Made by a program: the position numbers and the translations under genes. Below the pieces are notes generated by a model. It was not told the origin of the DNA. It was given only the letters and a program-made list of their open reading frames with translations, and made no database searches. A stretch of 64,000 nt of DNA. Origin: Ruminococcus sp. HUN007. GTDB taxonomy: Bacteria; Bacillota; Clostridia; Oscillospirales; Ruminococcaceae. This document shows positions 43,270 to 51,423 of this stretch, one piece after another. How positions within the stretch are numbered: the first letter of the stretch is position 1; every line of letters begins with the position of its first letter. The DNA is taken from positions 1,922,001-1,986,000 of the forward strand of contig NZ_JOOA01000002.1 of assembly GCF_000712055.1 (NCBI RefSeq). Reading direction: 5' to 3'.

Positions 43270-43818
43270 ATGAAAACAGTATACGACTTCACAGTTAAGG
43301 ACCGCAAGGGTAACAACGTTGATCTTGACGAGTATAACGGCAAGGTAATGCTTATCGTCAATACAGCAACAGGCTGCGGATTCACACCGCACTACGAACC
43401 TCTTGAAGCAATGTACCGTGATCTTCGCGGCAAAGGCTTTGAAATACTGGATTTCCCGTGCAACCAGTTCGCAAACCAGGCACCGGGCAATGAAGATGAA
43501 ATACATCAGTTCTGTCAGCTGAAGTTCGGTACTGAATTCCCTCAGTTTGCAAAAATAGATGTAAACGGCGAAAACGCTGATCCGCTGTTTGCCTTCCTTG
43601 CATCAGAGAAGCCTTTTGCAGGATTCGGCGGCGGTCTTAAAAACGCTGCGCTCAACAAGTTTGCCGACATGAACAACAAGAAGTTCGGCGACAAGGCATA
43701 CATCAAGTGGAATTTCACAAAGTTCCTCGTTGACAAAACAGGTAAGGTCGTTGCAAGATTTGAGCCGACAGCAGATATGAAAGACGTAAGAAAAGCTGTG
43801 GAAGATCTGCTTGGATAA
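43270..43818 (+). CDS. Glutathione peroxidase family protein
   Basis: 182-residue thioredoxin-fold peroxidase. The peroxidatic Cys36 lies in NTATGCGFTPHY; FPCNQFANQ and KWNFTKFLVD supply the remaining active-site residues. It uses cysteine, not selenocysteine. In anaerobes such enzymes are usually thioredoxin-dependent. Part of an oxidative-stress unit with the OhrR-like regulator and a nitroreductase. Confidence 0.92.
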   Translation: MKTVYDFTVKDRKGNNVDLDEYNGKVMLIVNTATGCGFTPHYEPLEAMYRDLRGKGFEILDFPCNQFANQAPGNEDEIHQFCQLKFGTEFPQFAKIDVNGENADPLFAFLASEKPFAGFGGGLKNAALNKFADMNNKKFGDKAYIKWNFTKFLVDKTGKVVARFEPTADMKDVRKAVEDLLG

Positions 43819-43843
43819 TATCAGTCTTAAAGGAACTTTGCCA

Positions 43844-44635
43844 ATGGATATATCAGAAACAATAAAGACCCGAAGGAGCGTCCGGACTTTTGACGATACT
43901 CCGCTTTCCGAAGACCATATCGGACAGCTGAAAAGATTCATACCAACAATAACAAACCCTTATAACATTCCGGTTGAATTCATTCTTCTTGAAAAAGATA
44001 AATACGGACTTTCAAGTCCGGTAATATCAGGCGAACACATGTATGTCGCAGCCAAAGTCAGACCTGTTCCTCACAGCGAAGAGGCCTTCGGATATGCGTT
44101 TGAACACCTTGTTCTTTTTGCATGGTCACTGGGTATCGGAACTACATGGATAGGCGGCACTTTCAAACGTGAACTGTTCGAAAACGCAGCCGGTCTCGGC
44201 ACTGATGAACGCATGTACTGCGCCAGCCCGCTTGGCTATCCTGCCAAAAAGATGTCTGTAAAAGAGATCACCATGAGAACCGCCATACAGGCTGACAAAC
44301 GCAGACCAGTATCAGAACTTTTCTTCGAAAACAGCTTTTCTGAGCCGCTGAAGGAATGTGACAGCGAACTGATGAAAGCCATCGAAGCCGTACGCCTTGC
44401 ACCTTCGGCAGTAAACAAACAGCCGTGGCGCGTGGTAAAGTGCGAAAATGCTTTTCATTTCTACGTTAAGCACAGCAGAGGATTCATCGGCGAACGCACA
44501 GGCGATCTTCAGAAGATAGACGTCGGCATTGCCCTGAATCACTTCATGCTTCTGACAGACGGCAGTCTGACCGTACAGGATCCCGGAATATCCGCTCCGG
44601 ACGGAACCGAATATGTCGCTACAGTTACTTTATAA
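43844..44635 (+). CDS. Nitroreductase-family protein
   Basis: 263 residues from ATG 43844, chosen because AAAGGAAC lies just upstream; an in-frame ATG at 43811 overlaps the peroxidase end. FMN-binding signatures are ISETIKTRRSVRTFDD, SLGIGTTWIGGTF, LAPSAVNKQPWRV and GIALNHFML. It belongs to the nitroreductase subgroup with two half-domains in one chain. Probably an NAD(P)H-dependent flavin reductase; substrate unknown. It ends at a bidirectional terminator. Confidence 0.85.
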   Translation: MDISETIKTRRSVRTFDDTPLSEDHIGQLKRFIPTITNPYNIPVEFILLEKDKYGLSSPVISGEHMYVAAKVRPVPHSEEAFGYAFEHLVLFAWSLGIGTTWIGGTFKRELFENAAGLGTDERMYCASPLGYPAKKMSVKEITMRTAIQADKRRPVSELFFENSFSEPLKECDSELMKAIEAVRLAPSAVNKQPWRVVKCENAFHFYVKHSRGFIGERTGDLQKIDVGIALNHFMLLTDGSLTVQDPGISAPDGTEYVATVTL

Positions 44636-44654
44636 TTACAAAGAACTATAAAAA

Positions 44655-44695
44655 AACAGCAGTGGTACGTGGCTTTGACCCGTACCACTGCTGTT
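44655..44695. terminator. Bidirectional terminator between convergent genes
   Basis: Perfect 15-bp stem AACAGCAGTGGTACG / CGTACCACTGCTGTT, loop 11 nt, A6 before and T-rich after. It serves the nitroreductase gene (plus) and the ABC permease (minus). Confidence 0.9.
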
Positions 44696-44704
44696 TCTCT
44701 TTTT

Positions 44705-46744
44705 TTATTTTCTGTCCCTAATAATTCCCCTGCTGCTGAAGTAGGTAATTAAAAAGTAGCCGCCGTAGATGGCAAGGATGACTGCAGATGTTGAGATAAC
44801 TGACTGCATGATGTTGTCGGTTCCGAAGGCTGACAGCACGCTGATCGCGAATTTCATTCCGAATACTGAATGAAGTGCGCTGAGGAGGAGAGGCAGAAGG
44901 AAGAAGATCCCCGTCTGAACGAAAAGTGACTTTGAGATATCATTTTCCTCGGCACCGATCTTGCGGAGCATTTCGTAACGGCCGATGCTGTCAACGCTTT
45001 CGGAAAGTTCCTTAAGCGCAAGGATCGCACCGCAGGCGATGAGGAAAACAAGTCCGATGTAGAGTCCTAGAAATGTTGCGATGGCACCGAGACCGACTGA
45101 TGCTGCTGCAAGAATAGTTCTTGTGAGGTACATGCAGTATGAAATATTACTGTCTTTTTCTGTTGCCTCTGATACTTCAATGCCTTTTTCAGTGAAGAAT
45201 GCTTCTGTTGCGTCAAGATCTTCTGCTGCTTCAGCATTGTATTTTCCGAAAAAGCGTTCGCCGGCTGAACAGTTTTCATCAACTGCGCCGTCAGGAACAA
45301 TGATTATTCCCATGTTGCCGCGCTGTGCTGACATATCAACGAATCCGTCTCTGCATTCGCTGTATTTTGGCTTAAGAGTATGTCCGAAGACGTTTATTTC
45401 AGTATTTTTCTGAAGTTCCTTATTGCAGAATTCCACCATTGACTGAAGGTTGCAGATCACGATGTATTCGTCGTCATTAAGTTCTGTTCTGTCTTCGAGG
45501 CCGTAGAACTCCATGAGCTTGTTGTAGTCCCCTGATTTTATCAGTTCAATACCGGAATCGAATTCGATATAAGGGAAGATCTCTTTGATTTCAGCGCAGT
45601 CTTCACCAAAGAATGATTCGTATGTAAGATCAGGTGATCCGTATGATCCGAGTGTGACCGACTTTTCAAAATAATCGTCAAAGTTCACGCCGTAGTCTGC
45701 GTAAACATCTGAAACAGTTCTCTTTTCCTCCGCATCATCTGAATATACGACAACTGCTTCAAAATCGGTCGGGCAGTAGTGGTTGAGATTGTAGTTCATG
45801 GAGTTGCGGAGCGAGAATGCTGATGTAAGTGCGCAGATAGTAACGAAAAGCATAAGGCAGATGATAGACAGTGAGAAGACCATTGTATTTATCTTGCTGC
45901 TTATCTGTCTGAAAGTGAATGCGTTGAGCCCTCTGTGATAAAGGTTTTTTGATGACATCATCACACGGAGAAGCATGCCGGATACTGACCAGAAGATGAG
46001 GAATGTTGCGATACATCCGATGATTATGTACATCATAATATCTGACTGGTTCAGTGTGAAAGTTCTGAATCCGACCTTGAAGTAGCTGAAGCCGAGTGCT
46101 GCTGTCGAAACAAGGAATATAAGAACGCAGAGAACAGGGTTCTTGAGCTTTACCTGCTCGGAACGCTTTCCTGAATTCATAAGGTCGATAAGCTTCATCT
46201 TTGTGATAGCGCCGCCGTTAAAGAGGACCACTACTCCGTACATTACTGCGAAATAGAGGATAGTCTTTGCAACAGACTCGCCTGAAACAGTGAAGCGGTA
46301 GCCGGTCATGTCGGCTTCGAAAAGATTTGCCACAAGAGCACTCATAAGCTGGGAAAGGCCGACGCCGATCAGAAGGCCGCATGCCAGTGAGCCGATGCCG
46401 GCAAATAAGGTTTCCATTAAGATGATCGATGATATCTTCCACTTGCTCATACCCAGTGTCATGTAGAGGGCGAACTCTCTGCTTCTGCGTTTCATGAGAA
46501 AACGGCTTGCATATACTATAAGGAAACCGAGGATTCCGGATACCAGAACGCTTGTTCCGGAAATGAGCATTTTAAAAAGCTCGATTATCTCTCTTGTGCT
46601 TGCGGAGACCTTCATCATGGCAGCCTGTCCGCTGGTTGCATTGAAAACGTAGAAGATTGAAACGCCGATTATAAGTGTGAAAAAGTAAATGGCATAGTCG
46701 CGGAGACTTCTGCGCATATTGTTAAATGAAAGTTTAAAGAGCAT
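44705..46744 (-). CDS. Bce-type ABC transporter permease (FtsX-like)
   Basis: 679-residue membrane protein of the BceB/MacB-like FtsX superfamily, which recognises antimicrobial peptides and signals to a partner kinase. About ten membrane helices with a large extracellular domain between helices 7 and 8 (about residues 310-525), the hallmark of BceB. N-terminal [23 protein letters not shown] is typical. Its start overlaps the ATPase gene by 11 bp. Confidence 0.88.
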   Translation of the reverse strand: MLFKLSFNNMRRSLRDYAIYFFTLIIGVSIFYVFNATSGQAAMMKVSASTREIIELFKMLISGTSVLVSGILGFLIVYASRFLMKRRSREFALYMTLGMSKWKISSIILMETLFAGIGSLACGLLIGVGLSQLMSALVANLFEADMTGYRFTVSGESVAKTILYFAVMYGVVVLFNGGAITKMKLIDLMNSGKRSEQVKLKNPVLCVLIFLVSTAALGFSYFKVGFRTFTLNQSDIMMYIIIGCIATFLIFWSVSGMLLRVMMSSKNLYHRGLNAFTFRQISSKINTMVFSLSIICLMLFVTICALTSAFSLRNSMNYNLNHYCPTDFEAVVVYSDDAEEKRTVSDVYADYGVNFDDYFEKSVTLGSYGSPDLTYESFFGEDCAEIKEIFPYIEFDSGIELIKSGDYNKLMEFYGLEDRTELNDDEYIVICNLQSMVEFCNKELQKNTEINVFGHTLKPKYSECRDGFVDMSAQRGNMGIIIVPDGAVDENCSAGERFFGKYNAEAAEDLDATEAFFTEKGIEVSEATEKDSNISYCMYLTRTILAAASVGLGAIATFLGLYIGLVFLIACGAILALKELSESVDSIGRYEMLRKIGAEENDISKSLFVQTGIFFLLPLLLSALHSVFGMKFAISVLSAFGTDNIMQSVISTSAVILAIYGGYFLITYFSSRGIIRDRK

Positions 46745-47504
46745 CGCTCATGTCACCTCCCAGAAGAGTAACCACATCGATTATCTTGTCGAAGAACTGC
46801 TTTCTGCTGTCGGAACCGCGGCTTATCTCGTTGAAGATCTTTCCGTCCTTGATGAAGATAACGCGTCCGGCATAGCTTGCTGTGAAGCTGTCGTGTGTTA
46901 CCATCATAATAGTTGCACCGCATTCCGTGTTGAGATAGCGGAAGCGTTCAAGCAGGAGCTTTGCAGACTTTGAATCGAGTGCACCGGTAGGTTCATCGGC
47001 AAGGATGAGCTTCGGGTCGGTCACTATCGCACGGGCGGAAGCAACACGCTGCTTCTGTCCGCCGGACATCTGGTAAGGGTATTTCTGAAGCACTTCGGTA
47101 ATGCCGAGCTGATCGGCAACCTTTTTAATGGCTTTATCTATTTCAGCAGCAGGCTTTTTCTGAATTGAAAGAGCCAGTGCTATGTTTTCATATGCTGTAA
47201 GGGTGTCGAGAAGGTTGAAATCCTGAAAGATAAATCCAAGCTTTTCGCGGCGGAAACGGTTGAGTTCCTTGCCCTTAATTGTTGTAATGTCTGTGTTTTC
47301 GAGGAAGATGTGTCCTGAAGTTACACGGTCTATGGTCGAAATGCAGTTGAGAAGTGTTGTCTTTCCGCTTCCGGAAGCACCCATTATTGCTACGAATTCG
47401 CCTTCGTTTACTGTAAGTGATATGTCGTCTATAGCCTTTGTGAGAACCGACTTGCTTCCGTAGTATTTTTCAATGTGATCTATTTTCAGTAATTCCATTT
47501 TCAT
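46734..47504 (-). CDS. Bce-type ABC transporter ATP-binding protein
   Basis: 256-residue ATPase with Walker [14 protein letters not shown]-loop [17 protein letters not shown], signature [15 protein letters not shown] and Walker [12 protein letters not shown]. This is the LolD/BceA subgroup. The first ATG (47504) overlaps the stop of the upstream small gene; MELLKIDH two codons later may be the true start. Powers the permease encoded next. Confidence 0.93.
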   Translation of the reverse strand: MKMELLKIDHIEKYYGSKSVLTKAIDDISLTVNEGEFVAIMGASGSGKTTLLNCISTIDRVTSGHIFLENTDITTIKGKELNRFRREKLGFIFQDFNLLDTLTAYENIALALSIQKKPAAEIDKAIKKVADQLGITEVLQKYPYQMSGGQKQRVASARAIVTDPKLILADEPTGALDSKSAKLLLERFRYLNTECGATIMMVTHDSFTASYAGRVIFIKDGKIFNEISRGSDSRKQFFDKIIDVVTLLGGDMSDAL

Positions 47505-47716
47505 TATGCCTCTTCTTTTGTTTTGCTGTAAGCTTCAAGTGATGATGCAAGGATAGTTACGTTTGCTGCAAGTATTGTACCTGTTCCGAATGTGAATCTC
47601 TTTGTCTGAACAATTTCGATCACAGAGAATATGAGGAGCAGGATAACTGTTACTGATGAGATAGCGATGCTTGTCTTTAAGCTGTTTGTTTTTGAATTCT
47701 TTTTCATACTGATCAC
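47504..47716 (-). CDS. Small two-helix membrane protein of the Bce-type operon
   Basis: 70 residues with hydrophobic segments at about 16-33 (TSIAISSVTVILLLIFSV) and 45-59. No family recognised. It is the first gene of the transporter operon and overlaps the ATPase start, so it may be an accessory subunit. Confidence 0.6.
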   Translation of the reverse strand: MISMKKNSKTNSLKTSIAISSVTVILLLIFSVIEIVQTKRFTFGTGTILAANVTILASSLEAYSKTKEEA

Positions 47717-47780
47717 CTTTTACCTTTATTTTAAATTTAAGATTTACGATTTTGTATCGGGTTTCCCCTTCGATGATCTT

Positions 47781-47845
47781 AGTATATCATAAAGGCAGAG
47801 CATAGTCGTTCGTTTATCATTACAGAACATTACGATTTTGTAATG
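47781..47845 (-). promoter_or_regulatory. Promoter and likely response-regulator site of the transporter operon
   Basis: Minus strand -10 TATACT (47781-47786) with no good -35. About 32 bp upstream lies CATTAC.6.GTAATG plus a further GTAATG 10 bp on (47818-47845), an inverted and tandem repeat of the kind bound by OmpR-type regulators. It probably binds the response regulator at 48906-49571. A G8 run follows at 47849. Confidence 0.55.
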
Positions 47846-47913
47846 TTGGGGGGGCATTTCTGCAAACTTAAAAAGTGTCACACGCAAACCGCGCAGATAC
47901 GTGGGATACACAG

Positions 47914-48909
47914 TTACTGCACATCGAGAAAATCATTTTTACCGAACGAGATGATTATTTCAGTATATTCACCCTGCACGGACTTCGCACTTACGGAATG
48001 GCCGAGTTTCTGACACAGCATGCTTACGATGTAAAGACCCATGCCGGTTGATCTGGTATGGGTCCTTCCGTTTTCACCGGTGAATGACTTTTCGAAAATA
48101 TACGGCAGGTCGCTTTCCGGTATTCCGATGCCGTTGTCACGGAAATGCAGTGAGATGCTGTCCGGTGTTTCCTCTGCGGTGACGGTTATTTCAGTAGCTT
48201 CATACTTCATACTGTTTCCCATGAGCTGGCTGAATATAAAGCCGAGCCATTTCGCATCGGTCATTATATCCATGTCAAGATTTTCGGTACTTAATGTAAT
48301 ACCACGCTCCTGAAGCTCCTCACGGTAACGGATGGCAGTGTCGATGAAAGCACGTTTAAGTGAGGTCTTCTTTATAATGTAGTCCTTTTCCGCATTGCGG
48401 CTGCGCGCGTAGTAGAGGACGTTTTCTATGTAGTCGTCGATACGTTTGAGCTGCTCGCTGTATTTTGAATTGCCGTCATTGTGACACATAAGCTGAAGTC
48501 CGCCTACCGGAAGCTTGACCTCGTGCACCCACATTTCGATATATTCACGGAATTCCGCAGCTTCACGACGGTGAAGTGCAACGTTGTCGCACATCGAATG
48601 GTCACAGTCTTTAAGCACATCTGCAAGAATACGACCTTCCAGAAAATCCGGCGAAGTTACCATTTCAGATATAAGATATTTCTGATCAAGCTCATTTATG
48701 CAGTTCTGAAGCTTGTCGTAGAAAGGCTTTTTTCTGAGATAATCCCAGAAGAACACGGAAAATGCACCTGCGGTAAGAATCACACAAAGTACCGCAAGTG
48801 CCTCGGTTATAACGTGGTATGCCCTCAGAAAGATGAGAGAAAGAAGTAAAGAAACCACGAAAATGATAATGGCAGGGAGTCTGTCTTTTAAATAAGCGGA
48901 AAATCTCAT
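47914..48909 (-). CDS. Intramembrane-sensing histidine kinase, BceS-like
   Basis: 331 residues: two membrane helices at about 12-29 and 34-54 with almost no extracellular loop, then a DHp region with H129 (EMWVHEVKLPV) and an ATPase domain with N box (LMGNSMKYEA), G1 DNGIGIPESDL and G2 GMGLYIVSMLCQKLG. Such kinases sense through their partner ABC transporter, which is encoded next. It overlaps the response regulator by 4 bp. Confidence 0.9.
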   Translation of the reverse strand: MRFSAYLKDRLPAIIIFVVSLLLSLIFLRAYHVITEALAVLCVILTAGAFSVFFWDYLRKKPFYDKLQNCINELDQKYLISEMVTSPDFLEGRILADVLKDCDHSMCDNVALHRREAAEFREYIEMWVHEVKLPVGGLQLMCHNDGNSKYSEQLKRIDDYIENVLYYARSRNAEKDYIIKKTSLKRAFIDTAIRYREELQERGITLSTENLDMDIMTDAKWLGFIFSQLMGNSMKYEATEITVTAEETPDSISLHFRDNGIGIPESDLPYIFEKSFTGENGRTHTRSTGMGLYIVSMLCQKLGHSVSAKSVQGEYTEIIISFGKNDFLDVQ

Positions 48910-49571
48910 CGCAGTACGTACCCCTGTTTCTTTCTGGTCTCAATGGCATCTTCAAATCCGAGTTCCGCAAGCTTTCCGCGGAGACGGCTTACGTTTACTG
49001 AAAGCGCGTTGTCATTTACGAACTCGTTGTTATCCCACAGCGTGGTCATAAGGTCGTCACGGGTGACGATCTCGCCCCTACGGTCGAGAAGAAGCTGGAA
49101 GATTATCATTTCGTTTTTCGTAAGTATCATTTCATTTCCGTTTCGTGTAAGGGTTCCCTTTACGCCGCTTACCTCGGCATCGTGGTACATGACTTTGGCC
49201 GAACCGCTGCGTTCAAGACGTTTGAGTACTGCGGAAACACGCAGCAGGAGTATGGTCGGATTGTAAGGTTTGGTTATGTAGTCGTCCGCACCGTAGCTCA
49301 TGGAAAGAACCTCATCTATCTCGGTGGTCCGGCTTGTGAGCATTATCACCGGCTTGTCACTTGTTTTGCGGAATTCCTGAAGAAGTGTTTCTCCGCTGGT
49401 GAACGGAAGGTTTATATCAAGAAGAAAAAGGTCAGCGTCAGATGCACGCATCTGATCAGCCGTCGTTTCAAAGTCCGTTACACGGGAAGCTTCATATCCC
49501 GAATTTCTAAGCAGGGTGCAAAGCTCCTCGCTGAGTACGTTATCGTCTTCAATAATGAGTATTTTTTTCAT
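48906..49571 (-). CDS. OmpR-family response regulator, BceR-like
   Basis: 221 residues from ATG 49571 (AAAGGAG 6 nt upstream; the ATG at 49577 is too close to it). Receiver domain with the phosphoacceptor Asp52 (LFLLDINLPF), Thr and Lys in MLTSRT and YITKPYNP. The C-terminal winged helix has ILTKNEMIIFQLLLDRRGEIV and ALSVNVSRLRGKL. Activates the transporter genes in response to peptides, by family analogy. The start overlaps the end of the phosphoesterase gene. Confidence 0.93.
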   Translation of the reverse strand: MKKILIIEDDNVLSEELCTLLRNSGYEASRVTDFETTADQMRASDADLFLLDINLPFTSGETLLQEFRKTSDKPVIMLTSRTTEIDEVLSMSYGADDYITKPYNPTILLLRVSAVLKRLERSGSAKVMYHDAEVSGVKGTLTRNGNEMILTKNEMIIFQLLLDRRGEIVTRDDLMTTLWDNNEFVNDNALSVNVSRLRGKLAELGFEDAIETRKKQGYVLR

Positions 49572-50442
49572 TGGCATCTCCTTTGTCTGATCTGAGTTCG
49601 CACAATACCACTTCGAATGTATCGAACGTTCTCAATGATATGCTGCTGTTTCCGCATCCGCGGCTGAGGATCATTTCGCAGTCATTGTAAAAGTATTCGC
49701 CTTCAGTGTATTCAGGCAGAAATCCCTGCCCCGGTGCGTAGATGCCGGTTCGGGTAAACGGTATCTGCACAAGACCGCCGTGTGCGTGGCCGCTGAATAC
49801 CAGCGCATGCTCAAAGCCGTCTTTTTTCGCCGACTCTGCAAGAACACTGAAATCTTCCGGATAGTGATGTATCCAGAGAAGCGGAGCACTTTTGTCAAGT
49901 TCCTTTGCCGCTTCTGAAATATCAAAAAGTCCGACCGTATCTGTTGTTCCGGCAAGATACATATGTTCACCGTTTTTTTCAAGATCTGCGATCTCGTTGT
50001 TCAGTATGCTGATGCCATATTTTCCGGCTGCTCTGTCGTACTGTTCAAGCCCGCCTTCATTTTTCCTTACCCGCAGTTCATGGTTCCCGTAAACCAGATA
50101 TCCCGGAGCGATCTCCGAGCATTTTCTGAACAGGCTTTCAGCTTTGTCGATGTCGGTAAAATATGAATCAATAATATCTCCGACGTAGAAAATATAATCC
50201 GGCGACTGCTCCTTTATCTTATTTACAAGACGGTCCTCATATGCTCCGCCGTGATTGTGGTAATCCGTAACCACGGCGATCTTCACTCCGTCAAAGCTTT
50301 CCGGAATATCCGGATCACGGTACTCAAATTTCTCCACGGCAACGTACCCGTTCGACCAGCTGAGCTGAACTGCAGCGAGCATGATCAGCACGAATATTAC
50401 AGTAAGTATTTTTTTGGGCTTTTTTGGTTTCGCTGTATTCAT
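49549..50442 (-). CDS. Membrane-anchored metallophosphoesterase, YkuE-like
   Basis: 297 residues with one N-terminal membrane helix (ILTVIFVLIMLAAVQLSW) and the calcineurin-like metal motifs DYHNH, YVGDIIDS, VYGNHELR, WIHHYPED and SGHAHGGLVQIPF. The active site would lie outside the membrane. Relatives act on lipids or cell-wall precursors. It is the first gene of the unit with the two-component system, overlapping it by 23 bp, so a link to envelope stress is plausible. Confidence 0.85.
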   Translation of the reverse strand: MNTAKPKKPKKILTVIFVLIMLAAVQLSWSNGYVAVEKFEYRDPDIPESFDGVKIAVVTDYHNHGGAYEDRLVNKIKEQSPDYIFYVGDIIDSYFTDIDKAESLFRKCSEIAPGYLVYGNHELRVRKNEGGLEQYDRAAGKYGISILNNEIADLEKNGEHMYLAGTTDTVGLFDISEAAKELDKSAPLLWIHHYPEDFSVLAESAKKDGFEHALVFSGHAHGGLVQIPFTRTGIYAPGQGFLPEYTEGEYFYNDCEMILSRGCGNSSISLRTFDTFEVVLCELRSDKGDANEKNTHY

Positions 50443-50520
50443 TTGTTCTCCTTCCGGTTACATCTGTCTTTATCAGACTTAATTGTACCATATGAAAGAG
50501 TTGAACGTCAAGGTTTTAGG

Positions 50521-50562
50521 CTGTGGAAAAATCATGCTGTATCTGATATAATTATAGTAAGC
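50521..50562 (+). promoter_or_regulatory. Promoter of VOC gene copy 1, identical to that of the WYL gene
   Basis: TGGAAA (50524-50529), 17 bp, TATAAT (50547-50552). The 42 bp 50521-50562 match 61579-61620 exactly, where they drive the WYL regulator. Confidence 0.75.
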
Positions 50563-50631
50563 AAACTGTGGTGAACATAAAAATCTGACCACGTTCACTG
50601 TAAATAATAACTCTGAAAAGGAGCAGACACT

Positions 50632-51045
50632 ATGAGACTTGACGGATTTGGCATTTTTGTAAACGACATGGCGAAGATGATACGCTTCTACCGTGATGTG
50701 CTCGGCTTTGAAATAAAGGAAGATGAGAACACATCAAATGTGTATCTCAAAAAGGACGGCACACTGTTTCTTCTGTACGGAAGAAAAGACTTCGAAAAAA
50801 TGACTAACCAGAAATACGGTTACGCCGAAGGCAAAAACGGACATTTCGAGCTCGCACTCTACGTTGATACTTTCGACGAAGTAGACAGGGCTTTCGCCGA
50901 CGTGATAAGCAAGGGGGCAGAACCGGTAATGGAACCGACCACCGAACCATGGGGACAGCGCACCTGCTATATCGCTGATCCGGAAGGAAACATTATAGAG
51001 ATCGGCTCATTCGGTAAGCCGTTTGATACAAAAGACAACGAATAA
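50632..51045 (+). CDS. VOC-family (glyoxalase/bleomycin-resistance fold) protein, copy 1
   Basis: 137 residues. Two beta-alpha-beta-beta-beta motifs: FGIFVNDMAKMIRFYRDVLGF and LALYVDTFDEVDRAF...RTCYIADPEGNIIEIGS, typical of the VOC superfamily of metal-dependent enzymes and drug-binding proteins. Metal ligands cannot be fixed by eye. It differs by only two residues from the copy at 62733-63146. AAGGAG precedes the ATG. Confidence 0.85.
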   Translation: MRLDGFGIFVNDMAKMIRFYRDVLGFEIKEDENTSNVYLKKDGTLFLLYGRKDFEKMTNQKYGYAEGKNGHFELALYVDTFDEVDRAFADVISKGAEPVMEPTTEPWGQRTCYIADPEGNIIEIGSFGKPFDTKDNE

Positions 51046-51053
51046 AACAGATA

Positions 51054-51088
51054 CCCCTCTGTCGAAGACATACGGCAGAGGGGCTTTC
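51054..51088 (+). terminator. Terminator of VOC copy 1
   Basis: CCCCTCTG (51054-51061) / CAGAGGGG (51076-51083) followed by CTTTCTG. Identical structure at 63155-63184. Confidence 0.8.
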
Positions 51089-51107
51089 TGTCAAAGAATA
51101 AACCATC

Positions 51108-51420
51108 ATGATTCTGACATGCGTAATGGACAAACAAAGGACAAAACCATTTTCGGACAAAAAAGAAAAGCTCAGAAACAGCGTAAAAGCAGTGTTTCTG
51201 AGCTTTTTGATTTAGTGACCCGTACGGGAATTGAAAATCTCGGCGCACTTTTCGTGACTTGTCGTGATATGCAGAAAAGCCCGAAAATACGTCATTTTAG
51301 GACAATTAACAAAAGTCCGTTTATCCTGTTTTTCGCTAAGTTTTTGCACTCTTAGCGGACAAATAGCAGACAAGAATATACCGACATACCCTTGTACTTA
51401 TACATTAAAAGCAATGATGC
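51108..51420 (+). repeat. Long repeat D, copy 1
   Basis: About 310 bp nearly identical to 55890-56197 and in part to 54755-54880. It contains a hairpin AAAGCTCAGAAAC / GTTTCTGAGCTTT and, at 51213-51237, a sequence matching the complement of a tRNA-Glu 3' end (GTGACCCGTACGGGAAT). Open frames in it are not convincing as genes. This fills the gap between the VOC and dockerin genes. Confidence 0.8.
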
Positions 51421-51423
51421 AGA

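Noticed and set aside
51023..51355. 110-aa ORF reading ...DLVTRTGIENLG...
   Set aside because: It arises from repeat D with its tRNA-end-like segment, a known source of false ORFs; the same is true at 55891-56121.
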